DNA of 64,000 nt, taken from Sanguibacter sp. HDW7. Its GTDB lineage: Bacteria; Actinomycetota; Actinomycetes; Actinomycetales; Cellulomonadaceae. This document shows, piece after piece, positions 53,360 to 60,518 of the stretch. Within the stretch, counting starts at the first letter, position 1. Each line of letters begins with the position of its first letter. The position numbers and the translations under genes were made by a program. The stretch is from positions 1,612,001 to 1,676,000 of the forward strand of contig NZ_CP049862.1 in assembly GCF_011300875.1 (NCBI RefSeq). The letters are read 5' to 3'. The notes beneath the pieces were generated by a model, which saw nothing but the letters and a program-made list of their open reading frames with translations, was not told the DNA's origin and ran no database searches.

Positions 53360-55515
53360 CAGTCGCCCGTTCCCGCGTCGCGACCGCCGATAGCAGCCGT
53401 GAGCATGTGCCAGACGCCAAACACCGTTGCGCCCACGATCCCGGCCACCGCGACGCCGTACAGAGCGGTCAGCGGAGCCGACTGTGGGGGAGTGCACGGA
53501 ATCGTGAGCCTGCCCTGCTTCCACGGGTCGAACTCCGCAAGCGGCTGCGAGCAGCCCCCATCCCAACCGGTCTTGAAGCCGTTGATCGTCGCCGTCGCGG
53601 GAGCAACGAGCGTGAACGGTGGCTTGGTGTCCAACGTCGTCTTAACCTTGCTCACCTGCGTAGCGATGTTGGCCTTGTCCGGCACAAACACCTCCTTGAG
53701 CGCGCACGACGTGCCCTTGTACACCCACCAGCCCGAGAACAGGCCGCCGGCGGTGAACTTCGGCGGGCAGTTCGGGTCGAAGTCCTCAACGCCTGGACTT
53801 CCTCCCGGCCCCGGCGCGCTTCCGTCGTCCGGCTGCTCCTCGAGCTCCGGGTCTGGAACGTCACCCGTCACCGGGTCCCCGTACGGCACACCAAGGTCAC
53901 GGTTGAACGTCGGCCCGTACAGGTAGCACTCCGTAAGCGGCACCTTCTTCGACCCGTAATAGCACTGGTAGTTCGTCTCGCGGTCGGGGTCCTTGGTCCA
54001 ATCCACGCACAGCTCAGGGGACAGGAAGCACGACACCTCCGTGCCGGTCTTCTTCACCTTGAGGTCGAGCAGGCACGTCCCATCGGCGCACTCGGGGTAG
54101 TTCTGGAAGAAGTCCTCAGTCTCCTGTGGCAGAGACCATTCGTAGACGACCTCCGTACCCACGCCCTCGGTAACCTGGGACACCGTGAGCGTCTGCACCT
54201 GACCGAACGCGCACGACGCCTGGGGAGCGCCGGGAATCCGATCGTCAGCTTCCCGATACCAGACCGACTGGGCCTGACCACCAGGCCCCTGCGTGCACGT
54301 CCACTCAGTCAGCCAGTGACGCCGCGCATTGCCCTCGACACCCGGAGTCCAGTCCTTGTGCCCCTCCGGGACCCAGATAATCGGATCCATCGTCCACGCC
54401 GTCGAGGTATTCCGCCAGACCCAATGGTCGAACTTGTAGGTGCCGCTTCCGGTGACGTCTCGCTCGACTCGACCCTGATGCACCCCGTTGCACTGGAGCG
54501 AGCCGCTGAACGATGTGTAGCCTCCGAAGTCCACTTCCTGCCCGTCACTCCGCGTACCCTTCGCGCCGTTCTGAGTTGACACAGTGCCGTAATTCGGAGA
54601 GCACTCGAACCCCCCAATGCTCCACAGGAAATCCATCTCGACAGCGCCCTGCGCCTGGAACTCCGGCACGACGGGCGGCAGGGGATCGACCCGCACCGTA
54701 AAGGACTCAGGACGGTACGTCCCCGGATCATTCGCGACGACAGTCCGCGTGTTCCCGTTCGGGAAACCAGCCGGGACGCCCTCCCCAAGGTCCTGGTTAG
54801 GCACGTAGCCCTCAACGCCAGCCAGACCGCAATCTGAGTCCGCGAAAGCCGTAGCAACGTCACACATGAAGCTACCGGTCGTCGGGAGGCCAACCAGACC
54901 CGCGATACCCGTCCCGACTGCAACCCCAATTTCAGCAGTGCCAACGACCGCCGCACCAACGGCGGCGGCATTCCCCACCTTCATGAACACGTTCTTGGCA
55001 GTCCCGCCAGGGCTCGTGACCTTCGACAGGCCCCGCGAATCCGTCACCGTGACCACGCCGGATTTCGCAACCGAAGCAGGAGCGAGAGCAGACGTCGCCC
55101 CAGGCTTCTTCGAGTAAGAGTCCCGGTACCAGTCGTACATATCAGCGTCGGAGATATCGAAAGCGGAGACGCCCCGAGACTTCATCATCTCGGTCATGCC
55201 CTCGATATAGACGCCCTTGTCCGCAGCTCCGCGCACATTCATCTGCGAAAGCAGCTTCTTCACCTGCGCCTGCGTCTGCTGCTCCGCAAGGTCAACAGCA
55301 CCCAGGCGTGTCGCGTAGTAGTACTCGCGCGACACCGCCGACGACGGCAGCGCCGACTTAATCGGCAACCACGACGGCGGCTTAAGCGCCGACGCGACCG
55401 GCGCAGCCGAGGCCGGGGGAGCAGCAGCGCCCACCACCACGAACGACGCGACGATGAACACAGCACCTACACCGGCCAACCGCCGACCGACACCACGCAT
55501 CAGACGTAGCATCAT
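53359..55515 (-). CDS. Phage adsorption/pIII-like secreted protein
   Basis: 718 aa. Signal peptide (VGAVFIVASFVVVG, cleavage near PASA), a large Cys-rich exported domain with Trp/Tyr-rich strands, a hydrophobic stretch around 180-215, a Pro/Gly/Asp linker (DPELEEQPDDGSAPGPGGSPG), and a C-terminal TM (LYGVAVAGIVGATVFGVWHML). Signal, long ectodomain and terminal anchor next to coat and pVI-like genes is the layout of the receptor-binding pIII. No sequence family is recognised. Confidence 0.75.
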   Translation of the reverse strand: MMLRLMRGVGRRLAGVGAVFIVASFVVVGAAAPPASAAPVASALKPPSWLPIKSALPSSAVSREYYYATRLGAVDLAEQQTQAQVKKLLSQMNVRGAADKGVYIEGMTEMMKSRGVSAFDISDADMYDWYRDSYSKKPGATSALAPASVAKSGVVTVTDSRGLSKVTSPGGTAKNVFMKVGNAAAVGAAVVGTAEIGVAVGTGIAGLVGLPTTGSFMCDVATAFADSDCGLAGVEGYVPNQDLGEGVPAGFPNGNTRTVVANDPGTYRPESFTVRVDPLPPVVPEFQAQGAVEMDFLWSIGGFECSPNYGTVSTQNGAKGTRSDGQEVDFGGYTSFSGSLQCNGVHQGRVERDVTGSGTYKFDHWVWRNTSTAWTMDPIIWVPEGHKDWTPGVEGNARRHWLTEWTCTQGPGGQAQSVWYREADDRIPGAPQASCAFGQVQTLTVSQVTEGVGTEVVYEWSLPQETEDFFQNYPECADGTCLLDLKVKKTGTEVSCFLSPELCVDWTKDPDRETNYQCYYGSKKVPLTECYLYGPTFNRDLGVPYGDPVTGDVPDPELEEQPDDGSAPGPGGSPGVEDFDPNCPPKFTAGGLFSGWWVYKGTSCALKEVFVPDKANIATQVSKVKTTLDTKPPFTLVAPATATINGFKTGWDGGCSQPLAEFDPWKQGRLTIPCTPPQSAPLTALYGVAVAGIVGATVFGVWHMLTAAIGGRDAGTGD

Positions 55516-55519
55516 CCCT

Positions 55520-55534
55520 ACCTACCTTTCCCAG
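55520..55534 (-). repeat. Structural-gene leader repeat, copy 2 (adsorption gene)
   Basis: - strand CTGGGAAAGGTAGGT, 4 nt before the adsorption gene start; one mismatch to the copy before the coat gene. Contains the ribosome-binding site. Confidence 0.6.
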
Positions 55535-55541
55535 TAGTGAA

Positions 55542-55575
55542 GCGGCCCGCCTCCCGGACAGGGGAGGCGGGCCGC
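55542..55575 (-). terminator. Strong terminator between coat and adsorption genes
   Basis: Perfect 14-bp stem GCGGCCCGCCTCCC / GGGAGGCGGGCCGC, 6-nt loop, 5 nt past the coat stop. Would limit read-through and give high coat to adsorption protein ratio, as the gene VIII terminator does in Ff. Confidence 0.85.
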
Positions 55576-55580
55576 TGTTC

Positions 55581-55766
55581 TCACGCCTTCGACGCGCCCT
55601 TGCGCAGGTACTTGATGCCGAGGCCGATCACCGCGCCGAGGATGACGAGGCCGAAGAGCGCCGGGACGAGCACCCCGGTGACGGTCGACTGGAGCTCACC
55701 GAACTGCGTGGTGATGATCGCCCCGATACCCGAGGTGTCCTCGGCGGCGAAGAGAGCAGCGTTCAT
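55581..55766 (-). CDS. Phage major coat protein candidate (pVIII-like), 61 aa
   Basis: Short acidic/amphipathic start (AAEDTSGIGAIITTQFGELQ), one TM (VLVPALFGLVILGAVIGLGI) and a basic C-terminus (KYLRKGASKA) that can face DNA: the classic coat layout. There is no long signal peptide; only seven residues precede AED, as in leaderless coats such as that of Pf3. Good ribosome-binding site (AAAAGTAGG). Confidence 0.85.
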   Translation of the reverse strand: MNAALFAAEDTSGIGAIITTQFGELQSTVTGVLVPALFGLVILGAVIGLGIKYLRKGASKA

Positions 55767-55771
55767 GTTGC

Positions 55772-55786
55772 ACCTACTTTTCCCAG
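55772..55786 (-). repeat. Structural-gene leader repeat, copy 1 (coat gene)
   Basis: - strand CTGGGAAAAGTAGGT, 5 nt before the coat start and overlapping the end of the 35-aa gene. Confidence 0.6.
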
Positions 55787-55881
55787 GTCAAAGACCTGAT
55801 AGCGAGGCCGAGCAGACGCCCGACCATCCCAACCGCGAGACCGGTTGTCATCGCGGAGACCATGAGCTCGACGGCTTCCAT
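55774..55881 (-). CDS. Phage mini membrane protein, 35 aa
   Basis: ATG 55881 overlaps the upstream stop (TGATGG). One hydrophobic helix (LMVSAMTTGLAVGMVGRLLG) and end RSLTWEK. Directly upstream of the coat gene, where Ff has gene IX. Assigned by size and place. Confidence 0.55.
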   Translation of the reverse strand: MEAVELMVSAMTTGLAVGMVGRLLGLAIRSLTWEK

Positions 55882-56009
55882 CAGTCGAGCGATTCACCAG
55901 CAGCAGCGCGCGGAGCCGACCGCAGCCACGACGCCGCGAGCTCTACGAGCGCCAGGAGCCCGAGCAGAGCCACGAGCGGGCCGACGAGGGCCGGGAAGAA
56001 GTCACCCAC
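55881..56009 (-). CDS. Phage mini membrane protein, 42 aa
   Basis: GTG 56009 preceded by GGAGGTGA 6 nt away. One TM (PALVGPLVALLGLLALVELA), then a basic and Ala-rich end. Overlaps both neighbours; candidate pVII-type minor coat. Confidence 0.55.
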   Translation of the reverse strand: MGDFFPALVGPLVALLGLLALVELAASWLRSAPRAAAGESLD

Positions 56010-56388
56010 CGCCGCTCACCTCCGCCACAGCATCAGCACCAGCGCCCACAGACCCATCACCGTCAGCCCCAACCCAAGGACGACCGAAGCCCGCAGAGCC
56101 GCCAGCTCCGCCAGAATCGCGGGACCGGACGACGCGGGGTCGTCCCAGCACGCAGGCGACACCAGCGGCGCAGAGTCCCACCACCCCCGCGACGATCCAG
56201 ACGACGCCGAGTCCGGGGACGGGCACGGCGTAGTCGAAGGAGCGGACGATGTTTCCGACGACGGTACGGAGGACCCACCCGACCCCTCCGAGTCCGAGGG
56301 CGGTTCCGAGCCCGACGAGGACGACGAGCCGGACCCACTCGGCTCGGGTTCGGGAGTAGACGACGCGACCGCTGCGACGCTCAGCCAC
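56002..56388 (-). CDS. Phage two-TM protein, 128 aa
   Basis: GTG 56388 overlaps the stop of the 37-aa gene. TMs: LVVLVGLGTALGLGGVGWVL and VVWIVAGVVGLCAAGVACVL, with FDYAVPVPGLG between. The last ~40 residues are Gly-rich and look like a shadow of another frame, so it may end earlier or shift frame there. Confidence 0.5.
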   Translation of the reverse strand: MAERRSGRVVYSRTRAEWVRLVVLVGLGTALGLGGVGWVLRTVVGNIVRSFDYAVPVPGLGVVWIVAGVVGLCAAGVACVLGRPRVVRSRDSGGAGGSAGFGRPWVGADGDGSVGAGADAVAEVSGGG

Positions 56389-56492
56389 GGCTGAACACCC
56401 ACCGCAGTCGCCGCAGGAGCCGCCCATAGCGCAGCGCCAGCCAGAACGCCGCACAGAGCGACGCGGTACGCCAGAGTCCGGGATCGTCCCAC
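56016..56492 (-). CDS. Alternative overlapping frame, 158 aa, secreted-like
   Basis: GTG 56492 with GGAGG 6 nt upstream gives a signal-like start (VALCGVLAGAALWAAPAATA), a Ser-rich middle, and a C-terminal TM (VVLGLGLTVMGLWALVLMLW) with RR. The Ser-rich part mirrors the GTC-rich TM frame of the 128-aa gene, so the front is probably a shadow; the end has the better codon pattern. Confidence 0.3.
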   Translation of the reverse strand: MGRSRTLAYRVALCGVLAGAALWAAPAATAVGVQPWLSVAAVASSTPEPEPSGSGSSSSSGSEPPSDSEGSGGSSVPSSETSSAPSTTPCPSPDSASSGSSRGWWDSAPLVSPACWDDPASSGPAILAELAALRASVVLGLGLTVMGLWALVLMLWRR

Positions 56493-56494
56493 AT
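56381..56494 (-). CDS. Phage mini membrane protein, 37 aa
   Basis: ATG 56494 shares a base with the 148-aa gene stop (TGATG) and has GGAGG 4 nt upstream. Weakly hydrophobic helix (WRTASLCAAFWLALRYG) and very basic end (RLLRRLRWVFSRG). Confidence 0.5.
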   Translation of the reverse strand: MWDDPGLWRTASLCAAFWLALRYGRLLRRLRWVFSRG

Positions 56495-56940
56495 CACGCC
56501 TCCGGCCAGCGAGCAAAGAACGTGTGCGGTCGGACGCACACGTGCTCGTCGCCCAGCGCCGTCACGATCACCTGACCGGCGAACTCCCGCGCCCAGGTGG
56601 ACAGCAGCTCTTGGAGGTTCAGCGCCGACCGACCGGCGACCGGCCACACGAGCTCAAGACCGGAGCCGTCCTGCACGATGAGCACCAGCGCAGCGCCCGC
56701 GAGATTCTCCGACGACTTCGACAGCGACAGCCACGCCTCGATGACGCCCGCAGCCTCCGCCAGCGGGTCCGACATGGCCGCGACCTTGGCCGACGCCCAC
56801 GTGCGGCACGTGAAGCACGTGTCGAACGTGTCGTGCACCCGCTCGCAGCGATGCGCCGCCCAGCGATCCGCAACCGCCGTCCGCGCGTCGTGCCGCATCG
56901 CTTCCTTGACCGCCGCGACGGCCCAAGCCGGGGCGCTCAC
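56494..56940 (-). CDS. First gene of the phage operon, soluble, 148 aa
   Basis: GTG 56940. One CxxC pair (DTCFTCRTW), central helix (DPLAEAAGVIEAWLSLSKS), strands (GAALVLIVQDGSGLELVWPVAG) and end HVCVRPHTFFARWPEA. No family recognised; could be regulatory. Lies 45 nt inside attR, so it is promoter-proximal in the circular form. Confidence 0.65.
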   Translation of the reverse strand: MSAPAWAVAAVKEAMRHDARTAVADRWAAHRCERVHDTFDTCFTCRTWASAKVAAMSDPLAEAAGVIEAWLSLSKSSENLAGAALVLIVQDGSGLELVWPVAGRSALNLQELLSTWAREFAGQVIVTALGDEHVCVRPHTFFARWPEA

Positions 56941-56984
56941 GACGCAACTCCGAGACCGAACGTCTCAGCGCTTGGAACCGGCTT

Positions 56985-57012
56985 GACGCCGATAAGGTAC
57001 ATTATGTCAAAC
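56985..57012 (+). other. attR: complete dif-like site
   Basis: XerC-like arm GACGCCGATAA, central GGTACA, XerD arm TTATGTCAAAC. Matches the actinobacterial dif pattern, so chromosome dimer resolution should still work here. The right arm is host-derived, the left arm phage-derived. Marks the replication terminus. Confidence 0.78.
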
Positions 57013-57042
57013 TAGCGGAGCGCGCCGCTCCCCAGGGCTCTC

Positions 57043-57627
57043 TCAGCCCGTGATCCGGCGCACGGCCTCGACCACCTCGTCGACATCGCGCTCCTCGTCG
57101 TCGAGCGCACGGTGGATCGTCAGTCCCTCGATGAGCGCGTCGACCGTGCGAGCCGTCGCCGGGTCGAAGTGCCGTCCGAGCGACACCTGCGACCGCCGCA
57201 TCCACGCCGAGGTGATCGTCCTGAACCGCGGCTCCCGGGCGGCCAGCGTGTAGAGCTCGTGCGAGAGGACGAGGCTGCGCTCGTCCTGGAAGATGTCGTG
57301 CACGATGAGCGCGACGACGGCCTCCCGCGCGGCCTGCGGCCCGTCTGCCCCCGCGAGCCGGGCGTCGAAGGCCTCGCTCGCCGCCGTCGCGAAGCGCTCG
57401 AAGGCCGCGTGCAGCAGGTCGTCGAGCCCGTCGAAGTAGTACGTGGTCGCACCGAGCGGCACGTCGGCCGCCGCGGCGACCTTGCGGTGTGACGTCCCTG
57501 CGACGCCGGAGCGCGCGATGACCTCGAGGCAGGCGTCGACGATGCGGTCGCGCCGGTCGGGGTCGTTGCGCCTCCCCCGTCGTGAACCGCTCGCGCGCGT
57601 CTGCTGGGAGTCGGATGTCGTCGTCAC
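57043..57627 (-). CDS. TetR-family repressor
   Basis: 194 aa from GTG 57627. DNA-binding part: RRDRIVDACLEVIARSGVAG, TSHRKVAAAADVPLGATTYYF. C-terminal ligand domain with LSHELYTLAAREPRFR. Divergent from an MFS gene with a perfect palindrome between, so it most likely represses that exporter until a ligand binds. Confidence 0.9.
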   Translation of the reverse strand: MTTTSDSQQTRASGSRRGRRNDPDRRDRIVDACLEVIARSGVAGTSHRKVAAAADVPLGATTYYFDGLDDLLHAAFERFATAASEAFDARLAGADGPQAAREAVVALIVHDIFQDERSLVLSHELYTLAAREPRFRTITSAWMRRSQVSLGRHFDPATARTVDALIEGLTIHRALDDEERDVDEVVEAVRRITG

Positions 57628-57670
57628 GAGCACCGAGGCTATCCCGACTTGCGGCCCCGGTCCAAGATGT

Positions 57671-57686
57671 GTGTACGATCGTACAC
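57671..57686. promoter_or_regulatory. TetR operator
   Basis: GTGTACGATCGTACAC, a perfect 16-bp palindrome between divergent tetR and the MFS gene. Confidence 0.75.
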
Positions 57687-57729
57687 GTCCACCGCGGGAG
57701 TCCCGCGTCCCCCGCACCTGAGGTCTGCC

Positions 57730-58932
57730 GTGTACTCCCTCCTGCTCGCCATCATCTACGTCGCGTTCGTCAGCCTCGGCCTCCCGGACTCGCTCGTCGG
57801 CGCCGGTTGGCCCGCGATGCACGGCGACCTCGGCGTCCCCGTCGCCGCCGCAGGCGTTCTCACGATGATCATCGCCGGCGGGACGATCGCGTCGAGCCTC
57901 CTGTCCGCGCGTCTGACCAGCCGCTTCGGCACGGGCCTCGTCACGGCCGCGAGCGTTGCGACGACCGCAGCGGCCCTCGTCGGCTTCGCGACCTCGGACA
58001 GCTTCTGGATGCTCTGCATCTGGGCCGTGCCGTACGGCCTCGGCGCGGGCGCGGTCGACGCGGCGCTCAACAACTACGTCGCCCTGCACTACGCCGCGCG
58101 CCACATGAACTGGCTCCACAGCTTCTGGGGCGTCGGCGCGTCGATCAGCCCGTTCATTATGAGCCACGCCCTCGCCTCGGAGCTCGGCTGGACCGGGGCG
58201 TACAGCATCGTCGGCGTCATCCAGATCTCGCTCGCGGTCGTCCTCTTCGCATCGTTGCCGTTGTGGTCGCGCGCCACGGCCACCGCCGCGCAGGCTGAGG
58301 CGGCAGATGCGCCCTCCCCCACCGTCGACGAGCCCGTCAGCGGTCACGTCCCGCTCAAGGTGGCGCTGCGCATCCCGGGTGTCCTGTTCGTCCTCGTCGC
58401 GTTCTTCGCCTACTGCGGCCTCGAGTCCACCGCGATCCTCTGGTCGGCAACCTACCTCGTCGGCGAGCACGCGGTGACCCCTGCCACGGCGGCGGCCTTC
58501 GCATCCTTCTTCCTGCTCGGCATCACCGGCGGTCGGTTCCTCGCCGGAATCGTCGCCGACCGCATCGGCGACGTGGCGCTCATCCGGGGCGGCTTCCTCA
58601 TGGTCGGTGCGGGCGCGCTCCTCGTGGCGCTCCCCCTGTCGACCCCCGTGCTCGCGCTCACGGGTCTCGTCGTCGCCGGCCTCGGCTGCGCCCCCATCTA
58701 CCCCGCGATCATCCACTCGACCCCGACGAGCTTCGGGCGTGAGAGCTCCCACGCGATCATCGGCATCCAGATGGCTGCCGCATACACCGGATCGACGATC
58801 GTCCCGCCGCTCTTCGGCGTCCTCTCGACGTGGCTGGGGCAGTGGCTCTTCCCCGTCTTCCTCCTCCTGCTCGTCGTGCTGGGGCTAGTCATGTCCGAGC
58901 GGCTCAACCGGCTCGTCGCCCGCCGGGTCTGA
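57730..58932 (+). CDS. MFS transporter (FucP/YbjJ-like)
   Basis: 400 aa from GTG 57730, 12 TMs. LLAIIYVAFVSLGLPDSLVG start, ALNNYVALHYAARHMNWLHS, FFLLGITGGRFLAGIVADRIG. The sequence fits the FucP/GGP-type sugar or metabolite MFS group. Controlled by the adjacent TetR. Confidence 0.87.
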   Translation: MYSLLLAIIYVAFVSLGLPDSLVGAGWPAMHGDLGVPVAAAGVLTMIIAGGTIASSLLSARLTSRFGTGLVTAASVATTAAALVGFATSDSFWMLCIWAVPYGLGAGAVDAALNNYVALHYAARHMNWLHSFWGVGASISPFIMSHALASELGWTGAYSIVGVIQISLAVVLFASLPLWSRATATAAQAEAADAPSPTVDEPVSGHVPLKVALRIPGVLFVLVAFFAYCGLESTAILWSATYLVGEHAVTPATAAAFASFFLLGITGGRFLAGIVADRIGDVALIRGGFLMVGAGALLVALPLSTPVLALTGLVVAGLGCAPIYPAIIHSTPTSFGRESSHAIIGIQMAAAYTGSTIVPPLFGVLSTWLGQWLFPVFLLLLVVLGLVMSERLNRLVARRV

Positions 58933-59039
58933 CGAGGTCGGAGCCCGCCCTGGCCGTAGCGGTCCGACCTGCGACCTGGGAGCGCGCTGGGTGCGCGCTG
59001 GGCCTGCCGGGGTGAACGACGGACGGCTACAGTGGCGCT

Positions 59040-60281
59040 GTGCCCCTGAGTGAGAAGATGCGCCGCGTCCTGGTCCGCTCCGGCGCGGTCGCCGTCGCCA
59101 CGCCTTTCGCGCTCGCCGGTGCTCTCGTGGTCGCCGACGCGGTAAAGATCTACCGCCACGGCCGCGCGCCGGCCGACTTCCCGCACCTTCCCCCGCTCGA
59201 CGCCGAGATCGGCGCGACGCGCTCGACCGTCTTCACGTACGGCGAGGATCTCTTCGCCTCGATGCTCGACGCGATCCGCGGAGCCACACGCACAGTGCTC
59301 CTCGAGTCCTACATCTGGAAGGGTGACGAGCTCGGCGAGCAGTTCAAGGAGGCGCTCGTCGATGCCGCGCGCCGCGGTGTCGACGTCTACGTCATCTACG
59401 ACGGCTTCGCGAACATGGTCGTGCCGCGCTCGTTCTACGACCTGCCCGCGCCCATCCACGTGCTGCGCTTCCCGTTCATCCACCCGAAGACGTTCACGTT
59501 CAACATCCGCCACCTCGGCAGGGACCACCGGAAGATCCTCGTCGTCGACGACGAGGTCGGCTTCGTCGGCGGGTTCAACATCGGTTCGCTCTACGCGACC
59601 GAGTGGCGCGACACGCATCTGCGGCTCGTCGGCCCGGCTGTGTGGGACCTGCGCAACGCGTTCGTCGACTTCTGGAACACCAAGCGCAAGGCGCACCACC
59701 CGATCCTCGCCGACCCGGGCTCTGACGTCTGGGACCCGCACGTGCGCCCCGCGCGCAACGTCCCGTCGGACATGCTCTTCCCCATCCGCGGCATCTACCT
59801 CCAGGCGATCGACCGTGCGCGGCGGAACATCTACATCACGCAGGCATACTTCATCCCCGACGAGGAGCTTCTCGCCGGGCTTCTCGCGGCCGCCCGGCGC
59901 GGCGTCGATGTGAGGATCATCGTGCCGGCCGCGTCCAACCACGTCGTCACGGACTGGCTCTCGCGGGGCTTCTACACGTCCCTGCTCTCGGGCGGCGTGA
60001 CGATCTGGATGTACGAGCGCGCCATGGTCCACGCGAAGACCGCGACGATCGACGGAGAATGGACGACGATCGGCACCGCGAACATCGACCGGCTCAGCCT
60101 CACGGGCAACTACGAGATCAACCTCGAGATCTACGACCGCGACGTCGCCGGGCAGATGGAGCGCGTCTTCGCGACCGATCTCTCGAACTGCCACGAGCTC
60201 ACGCTCGACGAGTGGGCCACGAGGCCCTGGTACTCACGCCTCGGCGAGCGGATCCTCGCTCCCCTGCGGCCGCTCCTCTAG
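59040..60281 (+). CDS. cls: Cardiolipin synthase / phospholipase D family
   Basis: 413 aa. One N-terminal TM, then two HKD motifs: DHRKILVVDDEVGFVGGFN and VHAKTATIDGEWTTIGTAN. Joins phosphatidylglycerols at the membrane. Start GTG 59040. Monocistronic with its own terminator. Confidence 0.9.
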   Translation: MPLSEKMRRVLVRSGAVAVATPFALAGALVVADAVKIYRHGRAPADFPHLPPLDAEIGATRSTVFTYGEDLFASMLDAIRGATRTVLLESYIWKGDELGEQFKEALVDAARRGVDVYVIYDGFANMVVPRSFYDLPAPIHVLRFPFIHPKTFTFNIRHLGRDHRKILVVDDEVGFVGGFNIGSLYATEWRDTHLRLVGPAVWDLRNAFVDFWNTKRKAHHPILADPGSDVWDPHVRPARNVPSDMLFPIRGIYLQAIDRARRNIYITQAYFIPDEELLAGLLAAARRGVDVRIIVPAASNHVVTDWLSRGFYTSLLSGGVTIWMYERAMVHAKTATIDGEWTTIGTANIDRLSLTGNYEINLEIYDRDVAGQMERVFATDLSNCHELTLDEWATRPWYSRLGERILAPLRPLL

Positions 60282-60324
60282 CACCGCTCCCCCGGTGCTG
60301 CGCGCCGGGTGCCAGACGCATGAC

Positions 60325-60351
60325 GAAGGCCCCGCCGGTGGCGGGGCCTTC
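60325..60351. terminator. Terminator after cls
   Basis: Perfect 12-bp stem GAAGGCCCCGCC / GGCGGGGCCTTC with GGT loop, between converging genes. Confidence 0.88.
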
Positions 60352-60364
60352 GTCCTACGTGATC

Positions 60365-60514
60365 TCAGGAGTTGCGGGCCGCGTCGGCGGCCTCCTCCTC
60401 GGGGCGCGGAGGGATCGTCTCGTCGTCCTCGAGGAGCGGGACCTCGTCGAACTCAGGGTGCTCCGCGCGCAGCCGCGCGGCCACCTCGTGAGGGTCGTGC
60501 GCGGCGGTGCTCAT
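60365..60514 (-). CDS. Small acidic hypothetical protein, 49 aa
   Basis: ATG 60514, 4 nt after the merR stop. Starts MSTAAHDPHEVAARLRAEHP and has an acidic Pro/Glu end. Co-transcribed with merR; function unknown. Confidence 0.6.
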   Translation of the reverse strand: MSTAAHDPHEVAARLRAEHPEFDEVPLLEDDETIPPRPEEEAADAARNS

Positions 60515-60518
60515 GGTG

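Larger units (their letters stand above)
48800..57001 (-). mobile_element. Filamentous phage (inovirus) integrated at dif, about 8.2 kb
   Basis: The segment between two copies of CGCCGATAAGGTACA (starts 48800 and 56987, unit 8,187 bp) has lower GC and different codon use than its flanks. It carries Zot/pI-like ATPase, HUH replication protein, SSB, a coat-like protein, a large adsorption-like protein and many tiny membrane proteins, nearly all on the - strand with overlapping ends. No integrase or transposase is seen, as expected when host XerC/XerD do the recombination. All expected functional classes are present and open, so it may be active. No secretin gene, consistent with a single-membrane host. 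Confidence 0.88.

Noticed and set aside
57005-57012. TTGACA on the - strand within dif as a -35 for the phage operon
   Set aside because: No -10 at 16-18 nt; the bases are explained by the XerD arm.
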